Made by a program: the position numbers and the translations under genes
The notes under the pieces: model-generated
Databases searched by the model: none
What the model was told of the DNA's origin: nothing
What the model saw: the letters and a program-made list of their open reading frames with translations, nothing else
Shown here: piece after piece, positions 1 through 7,758 of the stretch
Numbering within the stretch: the stretch's first letter is position 1
How the letters are laid out: each line of letters opens with the position of its first letter
NCBI GenBank assembly: GCA_021201665.1
Contig: JAJQEO010000119.1
Span: 1-64,000 of the forward strand
Length of the DNA stretch: 64,000 nt
Direction of reading: 5' to 3'
DNA from: Lachnospiraceae bacterium
Lineage (GTDB): Bacteria; Bacillota; Clostridia; Lachnospirales; Lachnospiraceae

Positions 1-87
1 CCGGCGAGGGAATATCCCATGCGAAGCGTGGGATGCCGACCGGCGAGGGAATATCCCATGCGAAGCGTGGGATGCCGACCGGCGAGA
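1..87. repeat. 39-bp tandem repeat with GCGAAGC hairpin tip
   Basis: Two exact 39-bp copies (1-39, 40-78) are followed by the first nine bases of a third. Each copy contains the hairpin CCCATGC-GAA-GCGTGGG. The same hairpin recurs in inverted orientation at about 40306-40330 and in degenerate form at 10411-10435 and 56137-56160, so this is one site of a dispersed intergenic repeat family. Confidence 0.85.
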
Positions 88-122
88 GGCAAAACCCGGC
101 GAAGGATTTTGCGGCTGAAGCC

Positions 123-596
123 TCAGAAATCCTTCCCACATTTACCGCAGTGATATTTATGCTCTTTGTCTTTTTTGGCAAAGAGCTTTTTGCGGATCCG
201 GTCGGTTTCGTAGGAGCCGCACCAGGGGCACCGCACAACGGGCGGCATGCTGGGGTACTGTCCCATCAGCCGTCTGTTTTCCTCTTCATAGATGGAAGTC
301 GTCCGATAGGCGTCCCAGTCAAAGGCGGGATCTTTTTTGACTACCTCGTCGATAAAGGGCTGGCAAAAGTCCTCCCACTGATGGAAAAATTCCGCCTCTG
401 TGATCTCGCCGCTGCTCTGCCTGTCCTGAAGCTCTTCGCGTTTGGCGCTGGTGATGCCGTAGGCAGGATCGATTTCTCTGCATTCATTGTGACCGCAGTG
501 CGGGCAGGTCCACGTGCGCGGCAGCGGGCCGGCGGATAAAAGAGCGCATTTGGGGCAGTAGAGCCAGTTGGAAGCCATGTATTTAAAATGTGCCAT
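123..596 (-). CDS. Zinc-ribbon hypothetical protein
   Basis: A 157-residue protein with Cys pairs at both ends: YCPKC (about residue 14) and CPHCG (about 32) near the N-terminus, and CPWCG (about 123) and CGKCGKDF at the very C-terminus. This is the pattern of two zinc ribbons flanking an acidic helical middle. The start is supported by AGGTGATTTTCA just before the ATG. I do not recognise the family. Zinc ribbons of this kind bind nucleic acid or protein, but nothing here shows which. It is transcribed away from pflB, and its 3' end abuts the tandem hairpin repeats at the window start. Confidence 0.75.
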   Translation of the reverse strand: MAHFKYMASNWLYCPKCALLSAGPLPRTWTCPHCGHNECREIDPAYGITSAKREELQDRQSSGEITEAEFFHQWEDFCQPFIDEVVKKDPAFDWDAYRTTSIYEEENRRLMGQYPSMPPVVRCPWCGSYETDRIRKKLFAKKDKEHKYHCGKCGKDF

Positions 597-920
597 TGAA
601 AATCACCTCTGAAAAAATTATCATACGGTTACCACATGATTCGTATATGCTGCAGGGCTGTTTGGTGTTGAATTATTTCGTTTTATAAAGTATAACGCCG
701 CCCCATGTCCTTTGCAAGCATCAAATGAATAAAGTTTTTCTGAAATCTGAATAAATCGGATGGAATCTGGAAAATACTGTCAGTATCCGAAGGCTGTTCA
801 CAGACGGCAATCTCCTGTATGCTATCGCTGCTGTTAGGCATCAGCCTTAAAAGACCGGGGTACAATCTGAGCATATTATTTCATGACAGCTCCTGAAACG
901 GGTTGTATGTGAAAAAGTAC

Positions 921-988
921 TTTCCTTTTCATCATGTCTCTGCTATAATGCTAACGGAAGTTAGGTTACACTAATTTTATGTGTAACC
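921..988 (+). promoter_or_regulatory. pflB promoter with dyad at the start site
   Basis: An extended -10 (TGCTATAAT, 941-949) has only a weak -35 (TTTCCT, 921-926). Just past the predicted start lies a perfect 8-bp dyad, GGTTACAC (964-971) and GTGTAACC (981-988), with a 9-base spacer. A 13-base palindrome CATAAA-A-TTTATG (1015-1027) precedes the ribosome binding site. The dyads could be operators or an RNA hairpin. Nothing else was seen in the 443-base gap 597-1039. Confidence 0.6.
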
Positions 989-1039
989 ACTAAATGGATT
1001 TGTTTCCATAAAAATCATAAAATTTATGAGGAGGACCTT

Positions 1040-3295
1040 ATGATCAGAGATCAGGAGCAGTGGAAGGGTTTCAAAGGGGTTCACTGGAGATATGAAGTGA
1101 ACGTGCGTGATTTTATCCAGAATAACTATACCCCTTATGATGGCGATGCGTCTTTTCTGGAAGGACCGACGCAGGCCACACAGGAGCTGTGGGAAAAGGT
1201 GCAGCAGCTGCAGAAGGAAGAACGCGCTAAGGGCGGCGTCCTCGATATGGAGACGGAGGTTGTCTCCGGGATTACGGCTTACGGCGCGGCGTATATTGAT
1301 GAGGACGAAAAGGAGCTTGAGCAGGTGGTCGGCCTGCAGACAGACAAGCCTCTGAAGCGCGCGTTTATGCCTTATGGCGGCATTAAGATGGCGGAGCAGG
1401 CCTGCCGGATGTACGGCTATGAGCCAAGCGAGAAGCTGCACGAGATTTTCACGAAATATCATAAGACGCACAATCAGGGTGTGTTTGATATATACACGCC
1501 GGAGATGAAAAAAGCGCGGCACGCGCATATCCTGACCGGTCTGCCGGATACCTATGCGAGAGGCCGGATTGTCGGAGACTACAGGAGAGTCGCGCTCTAT
1601 GGCATTGATTTCCTGATTGAGAGCAAGCAGCGTGATTTTGCCGCCACGGAGCGGCAGGGCATGCGGCGGTATGACTTCCAGCTGCGCGAGGAGATCACGG
1701 ATCAGATCCGGGCGCTCATGGAGATGAAGGAGATGGCGAAATCCTACGGATTTGACATTTCCCGGCCAGCCGGGAACGCAAAGGAGGCGGTACAGTGGCT
1801 GTATTTCGGCTACCTGGCGGCGATCAAAACGCAGAACGGCGCCGCGATGAGCGTCGGCCGGATTTCCACGTTCCTGGATATTTATATTGAGAGAGATAGG
1901 AAGGCCGGCATCCTCACCGAGCAGGGGGCGCAGGAGCTGATCGACCATCTGGTGATGAAGTTCCGCATGGTGAAATTTGCGAGAATCGAGTCGTACAATC
2001 AGCTTTTCTCCGGTGATCCAGTGTGGGCGACGCTTGTTTTGGCCGGTTTTGGCAACGATGGGCGCCATCAGGTGACCAAAAATGATTATCGTTTCCTGCA
2101 TACGCTGGAAAATATGGGACCCGCGCCGGAGCCGAACCTGACGGTACTGTATTCCTCCCGGCTTCCGGAGACCTTTAAGTCCTACGCGGCGGAGATTTCC
2201 GTGAAGACCAGCTCCATCCAGTATGAGAACGACGAGGTAATGCGGCCGGTATGGGGTGATGATTACTCGATCTGCTGCTGCGTCTCCGCAACCGAGCAGG
2301 GCAAAGAGCTGCAGTTCTTCGGCGCCCGGGCAAACCTGGCGAAATGCCTGCTTTACGCAATCAACGGCGGCGTGGATGAAAAGCTTGGCGAGCAGGTCGG
2401 ACCGAAATACGCGCCGATCACGTCAGAATACCTGAATTATGACGAGGTAGTGGAAAAATACGACGCGATGCTTGACTGGCTGGCGCACCTCTATGTGGGC
2501 ACTCTGAACATGATTCATTATATGCATGACAAATATTATTATGAGGCGGCCGAAATGGCGCTGATTGATTCCCATGTCAAGCGCAGCTTTGCGACAGGGA
2601 TCGCGGGATTCTCTCACGTGGTGGATTCCTTCTGCGCCATCAAGTACGCGAGGGTAAAGCCGATCCGCAATGAACAGGGAATTACGGTGGATTTTGAGAT
2701 CGAGGGTGATTTTCCGCGCTATGGCAATGATGATGACCGCGCGGACGAGATCGCGATCTGGGTACTGCGCTCCTTCATGGGCAAGCTGAAGCATATCCAT
2801 ACCTATCGCGATTCGACCCCGTCCACTTCCATCCTGACTATTACGTCGAATGTAGTATACGGCAAAGCGACCGGAGCCCTTCCGGACGGACGGAAGGCGG
2901 GCGAACCGCTCTCCCCGGGCGCGAATCCCTGCTACGGCGCAGAAAAGAACGGCCTGCTGGCGTCGCTCAATTCGGTGGCGAAAATTCCCTATGAGTACGC
3001 GCTGGACGGCATTTCCAACACGCAGACCATCAATCCGGACGCGCTCGGGCACAGCGACGGGGAGCGCGTCGAGAACCTGGTAAATGTGCTGGACGGCTAT
3101 TTCGACCAGGGAGCTCACCATCTGAATGTCAACGTGTTCGGAGTGGAAAAGCTCAAAGACGCGATGGAGCATCCGGAAAAACCGGAGTACGCGAACTTCA
3201 CGATCCGCGTATCCGGCTACGCCGTAAAATTCATTGATCTGACCAGAGAGCAGCAGCAGGATGTGATCAACCGTACCTGCCATGGGGTGATGTGA
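1040..3295 (+). CDS. pflB: Pyruvate formate-lyase (formate acetyltransferase)
   Basis: Cytoplasmic glycyl-radical enzyme converting pyruvate and CoA to acetyl-CoA and formate, central to anaerobic mixed-acid fermentation. The 751 residues match the usual family length. The thiyl-radical cysteines lie in the triple-Cys run ICCCVS (about residues 411-413), and the C-terminal glycyl-radical loop is RVSGYAV (Gly about 726). GAGGAGG precedes the ATG. The gene overlaps its activase pflA, so the two form one operon. An extended -10 and a dyad lie upstream. No formate channel gene (focA) is adjacent. The residue sequence fits PflB better than other glycyl-radical enzymes such as glycerol dehydratase or choline lyase. 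Confidence 0.97.
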   Translation: MIRDQEQWKGFKGVHWRYEVNVRDFIQNNYTPYDGDASFLEGPTQATQELWEKVQQLQKEERAKGGVLDMETEVVSGITAYGAAYIDEDEKELEQVVGLQTDKPLKRAFMPYGGIKMAEQACRMYGYEPSEKLHEIFTKYHKTHNQGVFDIYTPEMKKARHAHILTGLPDTYARGRIVGDYRRVALYGIDFLIESKQRDFAATERQGMRRYDFQLREEITDQIRALMEMKEMAKSYGFDISRPAGNAKEAVQWLYFGYLAAIKTQNGAAMSVGRISTFLDIYIERDRKAGILTEQGAQELIDHLVMKFRMVKFARIESYNQLFSGDPVWATLVLAGFGNDGRHQVTKNDYRFLHTLENMGPAPEPNLTVLYSSRLPETFKSYAAEISVKTSSIQYENDEVMRPVWGDDYSICCCVSATEQGKELQFFGARANLAKCLLYAINGGVDEKLGEQVGPKYAPITSEYLNYDEVVEKYDAMLDWLAHLYVGTLNMIHYMHDKYYYEAAEMALIDSHVKRSFATGIAGFSHVVDSFCAIKYARVKPIRNEQGITVDFEIEGDFPRYGNDDDRADEIAIWVLRSFMGKLKHIHTYRDSTPSTSILTITSNVVYGKATGALPDGRKAGEPLSPGANPCYGAEKNGLLASLNSVAKIPYEYALDGISNTQTINPDALGHSDGERVENLVNVLDGYFDQGAHHLNVNVFGVEKLKDAMEHPEKPEYANFTIRVSGYAVKFIDLTREQQQDVINRTCHGVM

Positions 3296-4053
3296 TGGAA
3301 GGCCGCGTTCATTCCATCGAAACCTTCGGTCTGGTAGACGGCCCTGGCGTGAGGTGCGTGGTATTTCTGCAGGGCTGCCATATGCGCTGCCGCTACTGCC
3401 ATAATCCGGAGACCTGGCGGATGGACGGCGGCGAGCAGATGACGGCACAGGAGCTTTTTGTAAAGGTTTACCGCTATCGGAATTACTGGAAGAAAAAAGG
3501 GGGTCTCACCGTCAGCGGCGGGGAGCCCCTCCTCCAGATGGAGTTTGTCACGGAGCTTTTTGCCCTGGCAAAGCAGCATCAGGTGCATACCGCACTGGAT
3601 ACGTCCGGGAATCCCTTTTCTCTGGAGGAGGACTATCTGAGGCGGTTCGACACTCTGATGGATGTCACGGATCTGTTTCTGCTGGATATCAAGGCGGTGG
3701 ACGCATCCCTGCATCAGAGCCTGACCGGGCAGAAAAATGAAAATATTCTGGCGATGGCTCATTATCTGGCGGATCATGGCAAAGACCTCTGGATCCGTCA
3801 TGTACTCGTGCCGGGCCTGACAGACTCCGGGGAAGACCTTGCCGCACTGCGGGATCTGGCGAAAAGCCTGCCGACCCTGCGGCGCCTGGAGGTGCTGCCG
3901 TATCACGCCCTCGGGCGGTTTAAATGGGAAAATCTGGGCATCCCTTATTCTCTGGACGGCGTCCCGGCACCGACGGAGGAGGAAGTCAAAAGAGCGGAGC
4001 AGATTCTGGGGATTGCTGATTTTCCTGAAATCAATGAAAGCCGGGCCAATTAA
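3295..4053 (+). CDS. pflA: Pyruvate formate-lyase activating enzyme
   Basis: Radical SAM enzyme that installs the glycyl radical on PflB. The CxxxCxxC iron-sulfur cluster motif is CHMRCRYC near residue 28, followed by the SAM-binding GGEP (SGGEPLL). The length (252 residues) is standard. ATG at 3295 shares one base with the pflB stop, giving translational coupling; GTG at 3292 is an alternative start. Its last residues (Ser-Arg-Ala-Asn-stop) are encoded by the left arm of a dispersed hairpin repeat, so the C-terminus appears to have been set by a repeat insertion. Confidence 0.96.
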   Translation: MEGRVHSIETFGLVDGPGVRCVVFLQGCHMRCRYCHNPETWRMDGGEQMTAQELFVKVYRYRNYWKKKGGLTVSGGEPLLQMEFVTELFALAKQHQVHTALDTSGNPFSLEEDYLRRFDTLMDVTDLFLLDIKAVDASLHQSLTGQKNENILAMAHYLADHGKDLWIRHVLVPGLTDSGEDLAALRDLAKSLPTLRRLEVLPYHALGRFKWENLGIPYSLDGVPAPTEEEVKRAEQILGIADFPEINESRAN

Positions 4054-4158
4054 AATTTCGCTGCGCGAAATGGGGCCCGGCCTGCGTCGCCAGTCTTTGA
4101 CTGACGACATATATTGAAGCCGGGCCAATTGAGATTTCGCTGCGCGAAATGGGCGAAG
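4040..4158. repeat. Two copies of a GC-rich hairpin repeat after pflA
   Basis: Copy 1 is a nested hairpin: outer arms GCCGGGCC (4040-4047) and GGCCCGGC (4074-4081), inner arms ATTTCGC (4055-4061) and GCGAAAT (4065-4071). Copy 2 (about 4117-4155) repeats the left arm and the inner hairpin but lacks the right outer arm. The repeat overlaps the pflA stop codon. Confidence 0.8.
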
Positions 4159-4279
4159 AATCGTTTCCTGCAGCTTTTGAACTGACAAAAAACGAAAGCT
4201 GCTCCGAATGGCGAAGCAATGGGAAGGAGTGGTTACTGTTCACACCCATGACACGCACTCGCTGCGTGGCATGGGCGAA

Positions 4280-4440
4280 AACCTAAAGCATTCGGGCATC
4301 CGGCCCCTCGCCGGGGAGGCATCCTCGTCCTCTGGACGGGATAAGCCATCGCGAAGCGATTTTAAATGGCCGGATGCCGTTACAGGTCACACCTGTAGAG
4401 GCAGAAATATCGTAAATTTGGTCAGGGTGTGACCTGTAAC
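4280..4440. repeat. Composite inverted repeats, including a perfect 15-bp stem
   Basis: The first unit pairs GCATCCGGCC with GGCCGGATGC around an inner ATCGC-GAA-GCGAT hairpin. It is followed directly by GTTACAGGTCACACC (4379-4393) and its exact reverse complement at 4426-4440, separated by 32 bases. Together with the copies at 4040-4158 this fills most of the 628-base gap between pflA and the next gene. Short open frames here are not credible genes. Confidence 0.8.
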
Positions 4441-4445
4441 AAGGA

Positions 4446-4468
4446 GTGTGCGCAAAGCACACTTTTTT
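4446..4468 (+). terminator. Intrinsic terminator downstream of pflBA
   Basis: Stem GTGTGC/GCACAC with a 5-base loop (CGCAA type), followed by six T. It lies immediately after the 15-bp inverted repeat and would end transcripts from pflBA. Confidence 0.8.
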
Positions 4469-4681
4469 CATTTTTGGTATTGAGAAAATGAAGCGATGCC
4501 ATTATAATCAAAGTGTTTTGAGTTTTGAAAAAAACCAGCCGCCATCCCGCTGGCTTTAGCGCACCCGGCGGCAGTAGTCTGTAAAAGCACTTGGAACACC
4601 TTGCTTTTTGTGCTTTTTGCGGATAAGGCGGCGGCAGAACGGAAGTAAGGATGACCAGCAAAAACGAGGAGGTTTTATTTT

Positions 4682-5689
4682 ATGTCAGAGAAAATTATGC
4701 CCGGAATGGGCGGCGAGCGTTACATTCCATATGAAGAGCGCAGCGGAGAGGAATCTGTTGTGTATTTTACGCGGGATCTGTCCGCGGAAGGCCTGAAAAG
4801 GATTTATGAGAAAATCCAGTCGCGCCTGACGGGAAAGATTGCCATTAAGCTTCACACGGGTGAGCAGCACGGCCCGAATATCATCCCGCGTCCGTGGGTG
4901 CGCCACCTGATTGATACTGATTTGCCGGAGGCGCCGATCGTAGAGACCAATACCTATTATGAGGGCGACCGCTATACCACAGATGTGCACAGGGAGACTT
5001 TGAAGGTCAATGGCTGGGATTTCTGCCCGGTAGATATCCTGGATGAGGACGGCACGGTCATGCTGCCGGTTAAGGATGGCAAATGGTTTACAGAAATGTC
5101 GGTAGGGAAGAATCTCCTGAATTATGATTCTCTGTTTGTGCTGACGCATTTCAAAGGACACACAATGGGTGGCTTTGGCGGTTCCAATAAAAACATCGGC
5201 ATCGGCTGCGCGGACGGCAGGGTCGGGAAGGCCATGATTCATACTGTTCCGGGTTCGGATGATCTCTGGAGCATCAGCCAGGAGGAATTTATGGAGCGCA
5301 TGACGGAGTCCGCGAAATCGGTGGTGGACCATTTCGGCAGCAAGATTGCTTTTATCAATGTCATGCGGAACATGTCGGTCTCCTGTGACTGCGAGGGGCT
5401 TGAGGCGCTGCCGGTTGTGACGCCGGATGTGGGAATTCTGGCCTCGACGGATATTCTTGCGGTCGATCAGGCCTGTGTAGATCTGATCTATGCGATGAAG
5501 GAGTCCGATCACAAGGATTTCGTGGAACGCATGGAGACCCGCCACGGACTCCGCCAGCTTTCCTATATGAAAGAGCTGCACATGGGAAATGACCGCTATC
5601 AGCTGATTGATATCGACCACGAGGATGCTCAGATTCAACCGTCAGAGGCGGTAAAGGACGTGGTGCCGTTTCAGAAGATCATGCCGTGA
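4682..5689 (+). CDS. DUF362 domain protein
   Basis: A 335-residue soluble protein of the DUF362 type, recognised from the KLHTGEQHGPNIIPRPW opening, the VLTHFKGHTMGGFGGSNKNIGIGC core and the late LASTDILAVDQACVDLI segment. Unlike many DUF362 proteins it has no 4Fe-4S ferredoxin module (no CxxCxxCxxxC). The biochemical role of the domain is unsettled. Cysteines are few and scattered. The start follows GAGGAGG. An imperfect hairpin CTGCGG/CCGCAG lies just after the stop. The next gene is a sugar-kinase-like protein on the same strand, but the repeat-rich gap between them makes a shared function uncertain. Confidence 0.85.
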   Translation: MSEKIMPGMGGERYIPYEERSGEESVVYFTRDLSAEGLKRIYEKIQSRLTGKIAIKLHTGEQHGPNIIPRPWVRHLIDTDLPEAPIVETNTYYEGDRYTTDVHRETLKVNGWDFCPVDILDEDGTVMLPVKDGKWFTEMSVGKNLLNYDSLFVLTHFKGHTMGGFGGSNKNIGIGCADGRVGKAMIHTVPGSDDLWSISQEEFMERMTESAKSVVDHFGSKIAFINVMRNMSVSCDCEGLEALPVVTPDVGILASTDILAVDQACVDLIYAMKESDHKDFVERMETRHGLRQLSYMKELHMGNDRYQLIDIDHEDAQIQPSEAVKDVVPFQKIMP

Positions 5690-5745
5690 CGAATGGCCTG
5701 CGGAATTGATTTACCGCAGAGTTTCAGGTGCGATGGCAGAATCGA

Positions 5746-5850
5746 AATAAAGTGCGGAAAATAAAGACCGGAAATAAAGGCTGGGAATAAAAGTCGGAAA
5801 TAAAGGCCGGAATAAGCTGGCATATGAATGTAGAGCATATGAATGTAGAG
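5746..5850. repeat. Degenerate and exact minisatellites before the kinase gene
   Basis: Degenerate units around GGAAATAAAGNC repeat about five times (5746-5818), followed by two exact tandem copies of the 15-mer CATATGAATGTAGAG (5821-5835, 5836-5850). The block ends 10 bases before the Shine-Dalgarno of the next gene, so copy number may affect its leader. Confidence 0.8.
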
Positions 5851-5869
5851 AAAGGAACCCGGAGAAATA

Positions 5870-6973
5870 TTGGAAATTGACAGAGTACAAAAAGAGATTG
5901 CTCCCCGGTTTGCTTTTGAGGGGCAGCTGGTGGAGTGCATCCCTTTTGGGAGCGGGCATATCAATGACACCTACCGGCTGACTTGTCAGACGGAGGGCGG
6001 GGAGCAGCATTACATGCTCCAGCGGATGAATCATGGCGTATTTGGGGATCTCGCGGCATTGATGGAAAATGTCAGTGGGGTCATTACCTGGCTGCGAAAG
6101 AAAATTATAGCCAATGGCGGAGATGAAAAGCGGGAGACGCTGAACCTTGTATATACCAGGGAAGGGGACTCCTTTATCCAGGATGCGGAGGGAGAATACT
6201 GGCGGGCGTTTCTTTTGATCGAGCAGGCCCGCACCTATGACAGGGTAGAGGATCCGGAGATTTTTTATCAGAGCGCGCTGGCGTTCGGTCGTTTTCAGAG
6301 GATGCTCTCAGACTATCCGGCCGCGACGCTGCATGAGACGATCCCGGATTTTCACAATACCGTGGATCGTTTGAGTAAATTCGAAGCCGCCCTGAAGGCG
6401 GATTCATGCGGGCGTGCTGCCAGGGTGGCGGCGGAGACTCGGTTTGTACTGGAGAGGCGCGATCTGGCGCATGCTCTTTCTGACAGGCTGGCGGATGGAA
6501 GCCTGCCGCTGCGTGTCACGCACAATGATACGAAGCTTAATAACGTGATGATTGATGACCAGACCGGACAGGCAATTTGCGTCATTGATCTGGACACGGT
6601 CATGCCGGGGCTTTCCGCGTATGATTTTGGCGATTCGATCCGCTTCGGCGCGAATACTGCTGCGGAGGATGAGCGGGATCTGAGCCTGGTTTCCTGCAAT
6701 ATGGAGCTCTTTGAACTGTATGTGAAGGGCTATCTGGAGGGCTGCGCGGGCGCGCTGACCCCGGATGAGCTGGACGCCCTGCCGCTGGGGGCGCTTCTGA
6801 TGACATTCGAGTGCGGGATGCGTTTCCTGACCGACTATCTGGAAGGCGACCATTATTTCAAAATTCACCGCGAGGGTCACAATCTGGACCGCGCCCGTTC
6901 CCAGCTCGCCCTGCTGGCGGATATGGAGAAAAAGCTGCCGCTGATGCAGGAAATTGTAGGAAGGTATCGGTAA
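5870..6973 (+). CDS. nahK: N-acetylhexosamine 1-kinase-like phosphotransferase
   Basis: A 367-residue aminoglycoside-phosphotransferase-fold kinase. The N-terminal GSGHINDTYRL, catalytic RVTHNDTKLNNVM (Brenner-type motif, about residue 213), metal-binding VIDLDTVMPG and the following YDFGDSIRFGANTA closely resemble, from memory, bifidobacterial NahK, which phosphorylates GlcNAc/GalNAc at O1. The TTG start is supported by GGAG five bases upstream. NahK usually sits with galacto/lacto-N-biose phosphorylase; no such gene is adjacent here, so the substrate may differ. A bidirectional-looking terminator follows. Confidence 0.8.
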   Translation: MEIDRVQKEIAPRFAFEGQLVECIPFGSGHINDTYRLTCQTEGGEQHYMLQRMNHGVFGDLAALMENVSGVITWLRKKIIANGGDEKRETLNLVYTREGDSFIQDAEGEYWRAFLLIEQARTYDRVEDPEIFYQSALAFGRFQRMLSDYPAATLHETIPDFHNTVDRLSKFEAALKADSCGRAARVAAETRFVLERRDLAHALSDRLADGSLPLRVTHNDTKLNNVMIDDQTGQAICVIDLDTVMPGLSAYDFGDSIRFGANTAAEDERDLSLVSCNMELFELYVKGYLEGCAGALTPDELDALPLGALLMTFECGMRFLTDYLEGDHYFKIHREGHNLDRARSQLALLADMEKKLPLMQEIVGRYR

Positions 6974-7040
6974 AATTTGCCTTAATTCAGACAAATATTC
7001 AGTAAATTCCATTGCTTTTACAAAAGAAGAAGATATAATA

Positions 7041-7076
7041 AAAACCGTCTCTGGGAGCTTCCGTGAGGCGGTTTTT
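7041..7076 (+). terminator. Intrinsic terminator after the kinase gene
   Basis: AAAACCGTCTC pairs with GAGGCGGTTTT (one G-T pair) around a short loop that can itself pair, and the stem ends in a T run. The A run on the left side makes it potentially bidirectional. Confidence 0.75.
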
Positions 7077-7080
7077 ATGA

Positions 7081-7460
7081 TGTGCGGGGGCGCGAGAGGA
7101 ATTTTGGCAGATTTGCCTGCGTCATAAGGGATCCACCAGCAAGCTGGTCCCCCTTAAGACATTGCCCGCGCCATAGCCATAAGGATCTCCGCTTCGCTCC
7201 GGTCAGTGCCTGCGTCCTCGATTTTCTGCGAAAATCGGGACATAAAACGGTCCTGCGTGCCGGTGGCACGCGTTTAGGACGGACCGGAGCGAAGCGGAGA
7301 TGCCACTGGCACTCAGCACCCTCCGACTTCGTCGGCAATCCTTATGGCATATCTCGCGCGGCGGATAGGGGAGAGAAGCGTTCCTTTATCCGATTTGTGC
7401 GGTCAGCAGAGGTGGGAGATGGACTTCAGCACTCTTATGGCATGATTCTGTGCGCTTGGT
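7081..7460. repeat. Nested dispersed repeat block upstream of adhE
   Basis: A perfect 20-bp inverted repeat (7185-7204 with 7282-7301; arm core CCGGAGCGAAGCGG) encloses two further hairpins: CGATTTTC-TGC-GAAAATCG (about 7219-7237) and a GCGTGCC/GGCACGC stem (7255-7271). GCCATAAGGAT on the left matches ATCCTTATGGC on the right, extending the outer symmetry. A 34-base part of this block recurs inverted at 56058-56092. Open frames crossing it only reflect the palindromes. Confidence 0.8.
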
Positions 7461-7514
7461 AAATATGTACTTGAAAACAGTATTTTCTCGTTTTTTTTCA
7501 TAAAATTTTCCGCG

Positions 7515-7543
7515 TTGACGAATGGGGAATGAGCGGATATAAT
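7515..7543 (+). promoter_or_regulatory. adhE promoter
   Basis: TTGACG (7515-7520), a 17-base spacer and TATAAT (7538-7543) form a near-consensus vegetative promoter. It predicts a leader of about 210 bases before adhE. Confidence 0.8.
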
Positions 7544-7552
7544 AACGGAGGA

Positions 7553-7584
7553 TTGATAAAAATTTAACGTTAATTATTTATCAA
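7553..7584 (+). promoter_or_regulatory. 32-bp near-perfect palindrome at the adhE start site
   Basis: TTGATAAA (7553-7560) and TTTATCAA (7577-7584) are exact inverted copies around a centre TTAACGTTAA, with only two mismatched pairs over 32 bases. It begins within a few bases of the predicted transcription start, where a bound repressor would block initiation. The redox regulator Rex commonly controls clostridial adhE, but the half-site spacing here differs from the usual Rex operator, so the factor is unknown. Confidence 0.65.
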
Positions 7585-7669
7585 CCGAATTTTGCAATTT
7601 ATTTTCCAGATAAATACAGAACTTAAATTGCAATGTTCGGGCAGTCCCAGATTCTTTATTATAGAAACT

Positions 7670-7686
7670 GACGTAAGTCGTTTTAC
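7670..7686 (-). repeat. Copy of the AAAACGAC palindrome in the adhE leader
   Basis: GACGTAAGTCGTTTTAC is the reverse complement of the GTAAAACGACTTACGTC element found in five other intergenic regions of this window. It lies inside the untranslated leader, about 75 bases before adhE. Confidence 0.65.
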
Positions 7687-7758
7687 CGATGAAGGACAAG
7701 TAATGTGAAAACCTTGCATTAAAAACAATGCAGAACAATCATATGAGGAGGATTCAAC

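Noticed and set aside
1-87. CRISPR-like tandem repeat
   Set aside because: The 39-bp copies are directly adjacent without spacers and no cas genes are present.
683-874. 63-codon minus-strand frame upstream of pflB
   Set aside because: The AGGAG upstream is too far from its ATG and no recognisable motif is present; left uncalled although a small gene cannot be excluded.
977-2101. 374-codon minus-strand frame opposite pflB
   Set aside because: Shadow of a certain gene, composition typical of reverse-strand reading, no motifs.
4208-4432. 74-codon frame between pflA and the DUF362 gene
   Set aside because: It runs through the nested palindromes of the dispersed repeats and has no family resemblance.
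7082-7462. 126-codon frame upstream of adhE
   Set aside because: Entirely made of the nested inverted repeats; its reverse strand is open as well, as expected for palindromic DNA.
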